Shown here: positions 36,117 to 49,198 of the stretch, in pieces
Layout: each line of letters starts with the position of its first letter
Numbering within the stretch: position 1 is the stretch's first letter
Source of the DNA: Penium margaritaceum
Taxonomy: Eukaryota > Streptophyta > Zygnematophyceae > Desmidiales > Peniaceae
Assembly (NCBI GenBank): GCA_023375785.1
Contig: SZWC01000557.1
Location: 91,781 to 155,780 of the forward strand
Length of the DNA stretch: 64,000 bases
Direction of reading: 5' to 3'
Translations under genes and position numbers: made by a program
Notes under the pieces: model-generated
The model's database searches: none
Seen by the model: only the letters and a program-made list of their open reading frames with translations
Told to the model about the DNA's origin: nothing

Positions 36117-39100
36117 AACTGGAGTCCAATGTGTCTTTTTCTCTATATATAGCGCATGATGGCCTTAATTGCTTGCCAATACTGCGGCCTTGGATTGGCG
36201 ACAAACCTGCTCACTTGTCCCAGAGCATATCACATGTCTGGGCATTTTTGTACCATGGCATACATGAGGCTACCAAAAACAGACTTGAAGAGGAATATTC
36301 TCCATGTCACGTCGTTTTGCTCCCATGCTCGGGCTCATGGAGGAGGATAGCTTGATGTCTGTTGTTATGGTTGTGCTGATGGGCTTGTAGTCCTCCATGT
36401 TGTAAGGCTTGAGGAACTCCATGATGTACTTGGTCTGGTTCAGTTCGATTGCGGTGGACGGCTCTGGATAGCCATTCAAGTTTATAATTCAAGGAGACCC
36501 ATGTCCTTCATCTTGAACTTGTTAGTGAGATATGTCTTTTGCTTGCTCAACTACTCCATACACAACAAGCAAATAATCAAAACATCCACGTATAGTGCAA
36601 CCAGAATCAATCGTTGCTCATCCTCCCGCACATAGACACTAAGGTCATTCTTGCCCTGCGTGAAGGTCAGCCCGACCACAAAGCTGTCCATCTCTTTGTA
36701 CTACATCATCGGGGCCTGTTTCAACCCAAAGATTGCTTTGACCAGTTTACAAACCTTGCCTTCTTGAGCTTTCACTCCCTCAGGCACTTCCACTATAACT
36801 TCTTTATCTAGCCTCCCATAGAGGAAAGCTGTTTCGATGTCCATGTAGTGGGCCTCTACATTAGTTGTAGCAGCGATGCCCACTATGGATCTTATGGAGG
36901 CAAAATTGAAAACAAGCGCAAAGGTCTCTTTGTAATCGGAGCCTCATAAGCTTTCCAATTACTTGGTCCATCAGTCTGTACACCTTGTGTGCAGTGTTGT
37001 ATCTAACCATTACACATTTACGAGCGCGTGTATCCTGCATGCTAGTTCCTTCTTCTACTTGGACCTTTTCCCAGTCTGTACAACCAACGACCCTCAAGTG
37101 TGAGGCGTATGGAATTTTCCCTGACCAAGCCTCCTCTAGCGTCCTGAGCTGGGTCCCTTTCTCCTTTTCACCACACCGTCCAAGTGCGGTTGCTGGCATG
37201 GGATTCACAATGCAGCAAGCAATTCTTGCAACTTCATCCCAAAAGGGGGGTGGGAATTCAGTTTCAAACAGCATGCTTTCTGTCATGCCAAGGATATTCT
37301 GGTTCATGCGCTCGGCAATGCCACTTGTCTGAGGGGTGTAAGGCGTGGTGGTCTGGTGGTTGATGCCGTGTTGGCTCAACCAGCCTTTGCACACCTCGTA
37401 CCCACCACCGTTGTCCATGTGGAGTGCCTTGACATTCTTGACTGTTTGCCGCTCTACCATCGCAACAAACTCTTGCAGTTTCTCCTTAACCTCTTCCTTT
37501 TTTTAAGGAAGTAGATCCACACATTGCGAATGTGATCATTGATGAAGATCAAGAAACAATTGCCACCACCGTTTGAAAGAGTGCAAAATGGGCCACACAC
37601 ATGAGGTTAAATCATGTCCAAGATTCCTGCTGCACATTATCCATTACGCTCAAAGGGCTTTCTGTTTGCCTTGCCTTGGAGGCATGGCTCACATAGCTTC
37701 TTACACTTTTCGTCATCCTTGGACTTGCATCCCTTTATCCCATGACCACTTTTTGCTGCTGCATAGTTTGCAGTGTGTTGTCGACCACATGGCCAAAACC
37801 GCCTGTGCCACAGCTGACCATTTGTGTCAGTGCATGTGGCCGCCATGGTGATGGCCTGTGGTGCAACATCAGGCTTTTGAAACATAGGCTCTTCAAGAGC
37901 CGCATATCCCATATTTTTACTCTCAATGGGCTTGGTCTCTAGCACGTAGACCCCACGAACTATTGGGACCTGTGCGACAAGATTCTCTTTGTGTCATTCT
38001 TGACAATCACTGCCTTCTCCTCCGTGAAGACGACCGTCGTGTTGTAGTGCGTGATCCTGGACACTAACAATATGTTTTCTACAAAACAGAACATGAAGAC
38101 GACGTTCACTAGCTTGAAGTGTTCCTCAGCACCATTCATGTTGATGCTGATTAACTTATCTCTCTCGCCTTGCGCATGGACAAGACTGCTGTTGGCTCAT
38201 CTGAAGCGACAATTAGTGTCCTAAGTGGAGATGAACCCATCCTTCTCCCTTTCAGAGTGGTGGTTTATGCTAAAGTTAAGCCCATAGGCCCCACGCTTGA
38301 GTAGTGCCGCTCCCTTGGTTGCCGGCAGGCTCTCAGCCATCATGTTTGTGAATTCCTCCTTACCCTCTCCGTTTCCCTCATATCTATTACCATGATCTCT
38401 GTCTTTCTTCTTGGGAGCTATGCACTCCTGTGACCAATGCCGAGGCTTGCCACATTTATGGCACTTTCCAAGATACTTTGAACCCTTTCCACCGCCACCA
38501 TTGTCTTTTTCTCCACTGGACCACTTCCCATAGCGCTGTGACCATAAGAGGAATTGTTGCCACAACGGTGGTAGTGTGCAGCATCGGTTGAAACATTAGG
38601 CTCACTACCGCTTCGAAGCATGGCTTCGTTGCGCATGTACTCATACACTGCCTATTACATTAAACCCTCCTCCTTCCCACCGCCAAAGACGCTGGTCAGA
38701 GGACCCCAGCTTTTAGGTAGCGTCTCCATGTTGGTATTGATTTCCTGGTTTATTTGGGTCACTTGTTGCAACAGTCTTTCAAATTGTAAGAGGAAGTCTA
38801 GAGTTGACTCTCCCTTGCTCACCCTCATCAAAATGAGCTGTTGAATGATGAAGAGGAAATTTGTGAGAGCTGGTGATTGGTGAATACGTGTAGGCTTTTC
38901 ATGAGCCTTTGATACATCTATGTTACCTTGGAGGTGGAGACGGTCGGACCCAAACACTCATGTCACAAGAATTGCATGCGCCATGTCATTTTCAGCACTC
39001 CAAGCTTCATATCCAGCATTTGTTTTTGAAGGTTCAACCTCTTTTCCAAGTAATATCTTCAAATAGCAACGCATCATCATGACAATCTTAAATGGCCATT

Positions 39101-39560
39101 TTGGCTAGGGAGAATCTATCCCCGTTAACTTTGACATCCCACCGTTAACTTGCTCACGAGTAAGCATAGCGAGTGTCCTCACACTCCTCCTGTACTCTTG
39201 TGCTTCTCTGCTTCTTTGAGGCCAATGTAAGCTAATACAGGCTGCTGTCTGCTATAGTTTTAGAAACTGGAGATCCGTTCTTTACCCCTTATCCGTTATT
39301 ACCTGCAACTAGAGAAGAACGCACACTAGGCAGCCTAGGGCTGTGTCTCCAAGGGCACATCTTATCCTGGTTAGGGCTCAAGGGTCGTACCTCTAAGAGC
39401 AGAGCTTGTCCTTGGCCCTTGTTTGCTAAGTGCCATGATCTGTCGTTAGAGGTGATGGAGCCGATGGAGGTGATTGAGCTGATGTGTGCTGCAAGATAAG
39501 GAGGACAAGAGAGTGCGCATAAGCGTGCCTTACATTAGTAAGTGTGGGCCCATAACCGTT
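36117..39560 (-). mobile_element. Family B Ty1/copia, leader to RT, minus strand
   Basis: From 39560 down: primer site (39544-39558), leader (to about 39150), gag (about 39130-38230), protease and GAG-pre-integrase (about 38220-37620), integrase (about 37600-36970) and RT (about 36960-36130). The knuckle is KCHKCGKPRHWSQEC near 38450. Integrase shows HGINHQTTTPYTPQTSG (about 37320-37380). RT has AHYMDIETAFLYGRLDKE near 36830. The 3' side is interrupted at 36117. A copy recurs at 54702-57722. It has fewer breaks in the integrase stretch than most B copies here, but many overall. Confidence 0.92.
39544..39558 (-). promoter_or_regulatory. Primer-binding site of family B
   Basis: Minus-strand CGGTTATGGGCCCAC, 14 of 15 positions equal to the exact site at 7147-7161, two bases from the LTR edge. 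Confidence 0.8.
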
Positions 39561-40320
39561 TTTCAACCTGCCTGAGGTGTCAGTCTAGAATATGCGTCTC
39601 GACACAATGGTTTCTCTTGGTATTGCAACCAAGAGATGATATCAACCTCAGAGCTAAGGTTCTACGCTGAGCAGTTTATCGGAATCACTTTTTTTCACTG
39701 TGTCCTTAGCACCTTAAACCTTTCACGTGAGGAGCAAACTCCTCGAGCTTAGACCAACCAATCCATCTTTGGTGTCTGCTTCAGGTGGACAACTATCTTA
39801 GTAGTCTCAAAGGTAAGTACTATACTCAATGACAAGCAACTGACAGGTTCTTATATTCCTAGAGCAAGCTTATACCCTAGGCGCGCAGTGGCACGCTTGA
39901 TGGATCACTTAGGGGGCTATTTGAATTGAATCATCCACCTTGCCTACATGTCGCTCCCTCATACCGCTAAGTGACACCAGTCACCAGGAAGGATCTTGGA
40001 ATGTTCTAAGCTGTCTCTTAGAACCTTCCTCTCCCCCTTTTGGTCACAAAGAAAATTACTCACAAGGTCGGGATCTGACCCAGAGACCTCTAGCTCCATA
40101 TACTTACTCTAGAATGTCTAAGCTACAAGGAGTTGTCGTAGGTAGTTTTTGCTCGCTATAATATTGAGTTTAGGCCAAGGGGACTTGCACCAAATGATCA
40201 GTGCATACCTTGTCTATTTGAAGGAGAATTGGGTGACTTACTCCAAGGGAGCAGTACATGCATAGTCCTTCCTCTGCTTGTCCAATGTCATCGATGTACA
40301 AGGAGCATATCAGGACAACA
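39561..40320 (-). repeat. Family B 5' LTR, full length
   Basis: 760 bp from TTTCAACC (39561) to GGACAACA (40320) on the plus strand. Includes a perfect LTR hairpin at 39614-39635 and the two U3 repeats at about 40180-40290. The outer end abuts family D gag sequence, so this B copy entered family D DNA. Confidence 0.9.
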
Positions 40321-43300
40321 TGTGCTTTAGCTGAGGGAACTGACAACGAGCTGAGACGCTAGAGTGCTAGGCCACTCTCAACCTGGACTTCATATGCATA
40401 CACTAAGTGCATATCGAACTATGTCATAATGCAGCAAAGCGTAATGGAGGCACTACCACTAAAGTAGCTTTTGTGGCCACCGGCTCACGCAACGAGCAGA
40501 AGCAGTAGTATGGACAGCTAAGAGGCAAGAAGAAAGGCAAGTGCCACTATGGCCACAAAGAGGGGCAGTACAAAAAATAGTGTTTTCAGTTCGAGATGAA
40601 TCACAAGGGCAGGAGTAGCAGCAGTCCTTGCCACAACAACAAAAGCAGCAACCTCAATAATTACAATAGTAGCAGTCACAACAGCATTGGCAGTAGGAGC
40701 AAAGGAAAGAGGCATATAACATTTTAATAACATAAACGTGGCCAAGGAGGTGCGCGACCGCCTTTCTATGGCAAAGCATGACATGTCAGAGAAGGAGAAG
40801 ACGGACCTTGCATAGTACACCAAGGGTGTTTTAAGTGTGTGAAGGCAGCTATGGCTACATCCTCAACAAGGAACGGGAGAGGAATTCGTTAGGCTGGTAA
40901 GGGAAGGTGACATGTACACCCTGTTAGGGGAAACTAAGATCTCGCGTTAGCACAATCTTGGAGTTGCGCAGGTGACAGATGCAAAATGTGGCATGCATGC
41001 TACGTGCAAATGGGCATGCGTACCTTACAACAACTTCAAACAAAGCAAATGATGCGTGACTTGCCCATCCTCTCCAAGTTTGAGCAGCAGTTGTACATCG
41101 GGAATCTTGAGAGGAAGTAGCATCCGGAGGCGTTTTTGGGAGTAGGAGAGCACGCAAAAGAGGTGTTGGAGCTGGTCTATATAGATGTGTGTGGCCCGAT
41201 GGAAGCCTAGATCATTTGAGGCTCTAGGTATTTTCTCACATTCATTGATGATTTCACCTGATACACTATTGTGTATTTCCTTTCTTCAAAGGACCAGTGT
41301 TTTGACAGGTCCAACGAGTTCAAGGCGATGGTGGAAAACAAGACCGGAAAAAACTAAAGGTGTTCCGCAGGGACTACGGTTGCCAATACGTGAATAACGA
41401 TGTCCAAATATACCGCGCAACAGCTGGCATCAAGGCCTAGTGCACCACGCAATACTCGTCGTAGCGCAGCTGCGTAGCACAACGCGTCAACTATACCATC
41501 GTTTGGTCAACACACTCCATACTTCACGCGGCTTGGCTCACTTACATTTTCTGGGCCGAAGTAGTGAGCATTGTGGTGTACATCAATCAATGCATTGGTC
41601 CACATGACGTTGTACGAGGCATGGTTTGGCATGAAGTCGAGTGTGGGCCACATTCGTACATTTGACAGCTTAACGCACGTGCACATTCCAAAGAAGAAGC
41701 CACCAAAATGGGACGTGAAGAGCGCACAGATACTGATGATCAGCTATGAGGTGGCAAGGAAGGCCTATTCTTTGTACAAGAGGGATACCAGCCACGTCAT
41801 CAAATACAGGAATGACATCTTCAACAAGAGCAACTTCATCTGCACTAACATTGTTTGTCCGGAAGCCAAAAACCAGCAGCAGACAAGGCGGTAGAAGTAG
41901 ATATCCTTCATCACCCAGTCTTTCATGACCCTTCCTCTATTGTGACTATGGGAGAACCACTCCACTCTTCGATGTATGACGGAGCGGATACAACAAGCTC
42001 AACGCTAGAAGCATAAGAAGGAGATGCATCACCACCAGCACTAATAGTTGTACCTACAGCACCGCGACGGCCACCTAACAACACTTTAGCACCAAGCCGC
42101 ACGTACCCTCTCAAAATGCGTTGCAAGCCTGGTAAGCGCGAGCACTTCAAGATGTTGCAAAAACCAGACAAAATGAACATTGTAGTTGCAGTACACTCTA
42201 ATGAGCTGACGTTGTAGAAGGAGGTCATGGCTGCACCAGAAGTAGTAGATTGGCTGGAAACTATGCAGCAGGACATATAGTCACAACTCAACAATGGTAC
42301 GCGGAAGCACACTAAGCTTCCACCAATAAATCCAGCGTTTAAGAAGAAGAGGGGAGCAGACGGTAACCTCGAAAAGTACATGGCGAGGTTTGTCCCCAAT
42401 GGCTACTCGCAGAATAAGGATAGCAACTACACCAAAACATTTGCTCCTATTGCAATGTTTGCCTCTATGCGCACATCTCCTCTCTTACGTAGCAACTCAG
42501 GATTTCGAGATCCGCCACATGGTTGTTAAGACTGCATTTTGAAAAATGAATTGAATGAGGAGATGTACATGGAGCAGCTAGAGGAATTCGTCATGGATGG
42601 CCATGAGCACCTTGTTTCCAATTTGCAAAAATCGTTGTACAACCTCAAGCAAGTGTCGCGTGCTTGGAGCCTGAAGCTAGATGCGGCACTTTAGTGCATG
42701 GACTTTGATCACAATGAGTGTGACTATAGCATCTATTAATGGCTGTATGATCACAAGGTACTCATCATTGTCGTGTATGTAGATGCTCTTCTTTTCAATA
42801 GCATGGTCGCACTCAAGGAATTAAAGGAGGCTAGGCAGAAGCGCTTCCAGATGTCCGATATTGGGGAAGTGTCATGTATCCTTGACATATGAATCACATG
42901 TAATCGCAAATCATGCTCTCTCTCTCTCTCTCTCTGGACCAAGTCGTTGTGTCAAGGATATTTTGCAGCAGTTGGCATGGTAGAGGGTAAACCCATGAAT
43001 ACGCCGTTGGATGCGTGGAAGTACCTTGTACGTTTCAATGGAGAGGCGGATGCAACTGAGCGGTAGAAGTACCACAGCGCCGTCGGGAGTCTCATGTACC
43101 TGATGGTGGCAACAAGGTTGGACCTCGCATAGGCTTTGAGCACAATGAGCCATCACATGGTTAGTCCAAAACCTGAGCACCAAAAGGCAGTGAAGCAAAT
43201 TTTCCGCTACCTTGCTTGATCCATCAACACCAGCATCACTTTCAACAGAAATGACAATTGAATCACCAGCTCTACACACGCACATCGGGCTTCAAACCCT

Positions 43301-43646
43301 GAGGACCGCAAGCCCATCTCTAGACATGTGTTCCTCATGAATGGTGGGACCATCAGCTGGTGTAGCTTGCGATAAGTAGTCGTGGCCACCTCAACCACAA
43401 AATTTGAGTACGTGTCTCTCAGCTTTTGAGTTAAGGAAGTATCTTTGCTCTAACGTCTCATGGAAAAGATCAGTAGGAGTGCGCCAGTTCATGTTCTTGT
43501 CCGCATCAACAACCTGAGCGCAATCACACTTGCCAAGAACATCGAGCATCATGCTTGTACCAAACACGTCAATATTGCATATCATTTCATCAAGCACATG
43601 GCATTGCAGTGTGCCATTAAGCTAGAGTTTACTCCAACAAGCAAAT
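40321..43646 (+). mobile_element. Family D Ty1/copia, gag end to RNase H
   Basis: Begins in gag, with a zinc-knuckle region (KGKCHYGHKEGQ-type, about 40525-40590). Protease and GAG-pre-integrase run to about 41070, integrase about 41090-41560 (VYIDVCGPM, YFLTFIDDFT). A linker reading VWHMKSSVGHIRTFDSLTHVH-like sequence lies near 41630. RT runs about 42330-42910 (NPAFKKKRGADGNLEKYMAR, ANGCSQNKDSNYTKTFAP; EYSIYQW and IIVYVDALLF-type palm near 42720-42790) and RNase H about 42950-43640. It stops at a B LTR. It has tens of breaks. The stretch from 41071 on recurs at 57725-60307. Confidence 0.88.
42916..42935 (+). repeat. (CT)10 microsatellite
   Basis: Ten CT units inside the family D RT to RNase H stretch. 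The other duplication copy has thirteen at 59569-59594. Confidence 0.95.
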
Positions 43647-44713
43647 TTTTGAATTGATTTATTCCTTGTCCATGGCTGACATTTGGACGGGTAAAAGACA
43701 AACTATACATGCACTGCTTCCTTGGAGTAAGTCTCCTAAGTCTGGTCAAGATAGATAAGGCATGCATTGCTCCTTTGGAGCAAGCCGTCTCCGTCTAAAC
43801 AAGATAGTATAGCCAGCCAACACTGCCTTTAGGATTTACTGCCATTTGGTGCTCGCGTCTTGGAGCACCAAAAGGCAATGACCTCCTCGTCNAAGCAAAC
43901 TGTTGAATTGATGTACTCCTTGTCCATGGCTGACATTTGGACGGGTAAAAGACAAACTATACATGCACTGCTTCCTTGGAGTAAGTCTCCTAAGTCTGGT
44001 CAAGATAGATAAGGCATGCATTGCTCCTTTGGAGCAAGCCGTCTCTGTCTAAAGAAGATAGTATAGCCAGCCAACACTGCCTTTAGGATTTACTGCCATT
44101 TGGTGCTCGCATCTTGGAGCACCAAAAGGCAATGACCCGTAGATTGGACATACCAGAGTTTGTATGTGGAGCGAGAGGTCACTAGGTCAATTCCCAGCCT
44201 AGTACCCATTTTCTTTGTGACCAAAAGAGGGACAACAAGGTTCCAATAAACACCTTAGAACATTCCAAATTCCTTCCTTGTGGCTGGTACCACTTGGCAG
44301 TCAAAAGGAGCGCCATATAGGCAGGGGGATGACGCAGTCAAAATTGCCCTCAAAGTGGCTCATCGAATCGAGCCACTGCACGCCTAAGCTAGAGGCTCGC
44401 TCTATGACTAAAAGAACCTGTGAGTTGCTTGTCATTTAGTATAGCTTTTACCTTTGAGACTTGTAACTGCGTTGTCCACCATTGGTAGACACTAAAGAAG
44501 CATTGGTTCCTCTATGCCCCAGGAGTTTGCTCCTCGCTCGAAAGTGACCAGGTGCTAAGGACACAGTGCAAGGAAGTGATTCATATGACATGCTTTGTGT
44601 AAAACCTTGGCTCTAATGGTGATATCATCTCTTGGTTGCAATATTAAGAGCAGTTGGCAAGCACCATTGTGTTGGATCCCGTTTTCTATAATGTCGCCGT
44701 AGGGAGGCAGACA
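43647..44713 (+). repeat. Solo family B LTR in family D, lengthened by an assembly join
   Basis: Family D RNase H stops at the LTR start (TTTTTGAAT here, TGTTGAAT at 60308 in the second copy). Family D resumes right after GGCAGACA at 44713. There is no B internal sequence, so this is a solo LTR. About 250 bp of it appear twice, before and after a single N at 43892, which looks like an unresolved contig overlap. In the second copy the same LTR is a single 818-bp unit. Confidence 0.85.
43892..43892. other. Single-N assembly join
   Basis: One N with about 250 bp nearly identical on both sides (43639-43891 and 43893-44135), differing by a few bases. This fits two overlapping contig ends that were placed end to end. 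Confidence 0.85.
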
Positions 44714-45554
44714 CAAAGAACTCGCTAGTTTCTACACCAAGCTAGTGACTTCTGAGAAGCAGTAATTATGGAAGAAGGCATCAACTCAGTCCATTCTATT
44801 TGTGGCAAATCGGGAGATTCCTGGGAGAAGGGGCCATCTGGCTCAGTTGTAGGTCCACAAAAGCAAATTCCAAGAAACTGCTAGATGCCAGCTGTGATCG
44901 TAAATCCGACTTCATTATTGAAAAGATAAGGTGGCAAAATGTACAGAACTTAATTTTCAGGCCGATCAAACAATTGGATTGAGAGTTATGAACTTTTGGA
45001 ATTAGCGGGGTCATCGATGGCCGCTGTCTGGGTGACCATTGGAGATGGCTTTGTGCTTTATCCTGATAAAACAAAAAGCCAATAGGTCCAAGGTGAAGAC
45101 GTGATCGGGGAAATTTCCTCAAAGGTCCTAGAGTCTTGGGTTGCCTTGTCAGAGTTTAGTGACTATAAGAAAGGTAGCTCTCATTAGATTTTACATGAGG
45201 TGATATCTTTCTATACTAGCCATGGACACATGACGATTCTCCACCGGATTGTGGGTTAGGTGACCACTATTGGTGTACCATGAAATAATTTTCTAGCTGT
45301 CTAGGTCATGTGTGAGTAGTTAGCCTGATTGCTAGGCTGATTTACTCTTTGCTGTGACATTATGGACTATAGTCTGTGAGCCTTAACCTCCATGGCTAAG
45401 TGGTGTGGCTTGTGAGAGGGCTGATTTGCACAAGCTCTAACTTTATATGTACTCCATCATTTTGAGTGATTCAATAACTATTCTTCTAGAAAAGTAATTT
45501 CCTTTCATTCCTACCTGTTTGCTGCTCCAATGCTCCTTCTCTCCTCTAGTTACA
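44714..45554 (+). mobile_element. Family D 3' untranslated part and 3' LTR
   Basis: About 170 bp of D 3' untranslated sequence are followed by the LTR at 44886-45554 (TGCCAGCTG to GTTACA, 669 bp). The LTR aligns with 23040-23706 in the opposite orientation. The right end abuts another D piece. Confidence 0.85.
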
Positions 45555-47317
45555 GGGCGAGAAGGCATATCTTGCATGGTACATGGATCGGGGGTATACC
45601 AAGAGCCTGATGCATCACAAGGAGTGGTTTACGTAGTTGCTCTCCATTCGCCCACTGGTCGATGGCTTCGAGTGATGATCAGATAGTGTTTGATGAGGAG
45701 GCTGGGATTGTGGAGACGTGGTTTGAGACCTCGTGTCCCATTCAAGCGGGCATGTTCCATGGCATGCTACATGTACCTGATTCTCCATTCAATGTTCTCT
45801 TTGAGGCATCCCTCCTAAACAGAGGACGGTGAGTCATCTTTGACAATGACTATGGCTACATCCTTGACAAGGAAACGTGAAAGGAGTTGGCGAGGTTAGT
45901 GAGCTAACGCAACATGTATGGCCCATTGGGGGAAACAAGATCCCGCATGAGCGGAGTCTTATAATGGTGGTACAAGTAACAAATGGCAAAACATAGGATG
46001 CACGCTACGACCCCACAGGCATGTGTGCATTGTATCAACCTGAAACAAAGCAGATGGTACGTGACTCACGCACCATCTCAAACTCCGCCTTTGCACATAG
46101 GCTGTTGGATGGGAAGCAGCATCGTGAGGCATTCTTTGGAGTAGGAGAGCATGCCATAGGGGTAGTTTTGCAGGTTCACATAGATTTGTGTGGCCCGATG
46201 CATACCAGATACTCTGAGGCTCTAGGTATTTTTTCCTTTGTTGATGATTTAAGCCATTGTGGTGCTTAGTATTTTCTTTTGAAGAAGGATAAATGCTTTG
46301 ACAGGTTCAAGGAGTTCAAGGCCATGGTGGAGAACCAGACGGGCAAGAAAATCAATGTGTTGTACAACAACCCAGGTGGTGAATACCCGAGTAAAGATTT
46401 CCAAGACTACCTTGCAACAGTTGCCATCAAGGCGCAGCAGTTTGCGCCATCGTATATGCAGTAGAGTGGCGTACCAAAACACGCTAACCCCACCATTGTT
46501 GAGTTGGCACGCTCCATGCTGCATGCGGCTCAGCTTACGTGGAACATCTGGGCAAAAGTAGTGAGTACTCCGATGCACATCAAGAACTGCAATCCAACAA
46601 AAGCGTTGGAGCAGATGACGCAATACAAGGCACGGTTTGGCAAGAAGCATAGCGCAAGACATCTTTGTGTGTATGGCAGTTTGGCACACATGGCGTGCCC
46701 AATGAGAAGTGGAAGAAATGGGACGTAAAGAGCACACTGATAATGATGATCCGCTATGACATTGCAAGTAAGGCATATCACCTTTGTGAGAGGGACGGTG
46801 GCCACGTCATCATGCGTAGGATGTCGTCTTCAACAAGAGTAGCGTCATCAACACCAATACTGTTTGTGAAGAGGGAGTAGAACAAGAATCTGATGCGCGA
46901 GTAGAAGTAGCTATCCTCATTGCTCTAATCTCTCTTGATCTTTCTTCCACAGTGCCAAAATGAGAATGACAATATTATCTCATGTCTGATCGGCACATAC
47001 AGCAACCTGATCGGCAGAAGCAGAGTAAGGAGAAGTACCAACAGTTACTGCACTAGTTGTTCCACCAGCACTACGCAATCCATCTACCAATGCTCTCACA
47101 CATGGTCCCATGTACCCTCTCAGGGTGCGCTACAAGCCTGGTGAGCAAACTCTGATGATCCGACGTCCTACAAGGGGCCATGGCTAAACTAGATGCAGCA
47201 TATTTGGTGCAAGGTGTGCAATAAGAGATACAATTGTAGCCCAATATCGGCACATGTGAGCTAAGTGAGCGCCCAGCTAGACGCAAGGTGATCAAGAAAG
47301 AGAGGGGAGCAGAAGGC
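45555..47317 (+). mobile_element. Family D second copy, protease to integrase and linker
   Basis: Starts in the protease and GAG-pre-integrase region (WYMDRGYTKSLMHHKEW near 45580, GMLHVPDSPFNVLFEASLL near 45755). Integrase runs about 46080-46470 (FFGVGEHAIGV, RFKEFKAMVENQTGKKINVL, YPSKDFQDYLATVAIKAQQF). The integrase end follows to about 46870 (ELARSMLHAAQLTWNIWAKV, 46501-46560). A linker fills the rest to 47317. Gag and RT are not present. It abuts a minus-strand D LTR at 47318. It has about ten or more breaks. A copy recurs at 61967-63729. Confidence 0.88.
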
Positions 47318-47987
47318 TGTTGGAACAAGAGGAAAGAACAAGTGTTGGAGTAGCAAGCATGTGGGACTGAAAGAACATCACTTGTGCTTAATAACTGTTG
47401 TTAAATCACTCAAAATGATGGTGTTCATATAGAGCTATAGCTTGGGCATGTAAGCCCTCCCACAAGTAACACCACTTAGCCATGGAGGCTAAGGCTCACA
47501 CATTATAGTCTATAATCTCACACAAGTAAGGAAATCAGCCTAGCAATGAGGCTGGTCACCTACACACAATCTAGAGAGCTAAAAAATGCTCTCACCACAC
47601 ACTACTAGTGGTCACAAAACCCAAAATCATATGGCTAGTTACAATGTGTCCATGGCTAGCACACAAGGATCTCACATCACATAACAATTAAAGAAAGATA
47701 GCATTTTCTTAGTCAGCACAATATGACAAGGCAGCCTAAGAAACTAGGAACGTTTCAGATGTCTCTCCCATCAGGTCTTGACCGTGGACCTCTTGCCTTT
47801 TTCTTTTCTGAAGTTGATGCATGGAGCCGTCACCCATGGTCACCCGCACATGAGTGGTCCATGACCCTGAAAACTTGGAGCATTCATCGCCCAATCAGAC
47901 CGTTTGATCAGCCTAAAACTTGGACCATAGACAATTTGCCACTTGATCTTTCCATTTATTAACTCCGACTGACGATCGGAGTAGACA
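47318..47987 (-). repeat. Family D LTR, minus strand
   Basis: 670 bp from TGTTGGAAC (47318) to the complement of TGTCTACTCC (47987). It aligns along its length with 23040-23706. The second duplication copy of this LTR is cut by the window end (63730-64000). Confidence 0.85.
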
Positions 47988-48536
47988 TCTAGTAGCTTCT
48001 TAGAACTTGCTCATCTAGACCTCAAACTGAGCGCGATAGGCCTCTGTCCAACTGTATCCCGCTTTGCCGTAATAATAGTGGACTGACTCCACATGTCTTC
48101 ATGTAGAACTGGAGCTATAACAAATCATGGGCGTGTTGTAAAAATCAGTGACATGCTTATTGTTTGGAGTGAATTCTAGCCTTATAGCATCCTCTTGCAC
48201 CATATGCTTGATGAAGTGATATAGGATGTCAATATGCTTGGTGCGTGCATGGTGCTCAGGATTCTTAGCGAGTGTGATTGCCCATTGGTTGTCGACACGC
48301 ACAGGCACAAGAACTACCGCACTCCCAATCGTCAGTGCCATGAGACGTATGAGCCATCTACTTGCTTGGCTCCAAAGTTGAAACAGACATACTTTGCTTT
48401 CGTCCTTCACGTGGCCATAACCACTTCCTACAGGAGCTGATAGGCCTTCCATTCATGATAAACACATGTCCAGAGATGGACTTGGGGTCCTTGTTGTTCT
48501 TCCATGCCCCATGGCCACTGCTATGGCTTGACGGAA
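47988..48536 (-). mobile_element. Family D RNase H end, minus strand
   Basis: Minus-strand reading gives RNase H C-terminal sequence: VRVDNQWAITLAKNPEHHAR (48310-48251) and HIDILYHFIKHMVQEDAIRL, then the 3' untranslated part to the LTR. It joins B LTR sequence near 48537. It has few breaks in this short piece. Confidence 0.85.
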
Positions 48537-49198
48537 CGATTAGGCATGCACTGCTCCCTTGGAGTAAATCCGCCAAACCTTGTCTTTGGTGCAAATCCAA
48601 GCGAGACACCAGTAGCGCAAAAGATAGCATATTAGACTTAGGAACAAGAGGTCCTGCAATCGAGTCTTCATGTGCGCAGAAGGTTTCTTACCTTTCCAGC
48701 ACAGGAGAAGTTTCTTAGACATCTTCTCCATGCATGAGGAGAGTGCACCACTTGGCGGTCAATGGATGCGCCTCACCAGTCTGCCAATTGGCAGACTGGT
48801 GAGGTGGTGTGGATTGACCACCCAAAAGTGCCACTACCCCCACACCATAGAAGCCAGACCTAGGACAATATGTACCAGGCTCATTCCTCATTCTCATTAC
48901 ACAATTTGGTCTTAGATTCTCCTTACAGAGTTATCCAATTAATGAACAGGATAATGAAGACACTTATTGGTCTAAGCCCCATGAAATAATCTTTCATGAG
49001 AACCTCGCGCGAAAGTGACCAAGTATTATGTGGACACAGTTGCTAGCATGTGATTGCTTAGGACTTGCTCGGTGTGGAACCGTGATCCTGAGGGTGATAT
49101 CTTCTCTTAGTTGAAATGTTAGGAGCGGATGGCAGGTGCTATTGTGTCAACCCTGTTTTCTAGTCGGTTTGCCTGAGGCCGGTTGACAAATGGTTATG
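48537..49198 (+). repeat. Divergent family B LTR, 5' LTR of the next element
   Basis: Begins within U3 (GGCATGCACTGCTCCCTTGGA) and ends GGTTGACA at 49198. It differs more from the other B LTRs than they do from each other. It holds a 34-nt perfect palindrome at 48771-48804. The primer site follows at 49201-49215. Confidence 0.75.
48771..48804. repeat. 34-nt perfect palindrome
   Basis: CCTCACCAGTCTGCC, then AATT, then the exact reverse complement of the first 15 bases. No mismatch and no loop. It was not seen at the matching place of other B LTRs. Confidence 0.95.
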
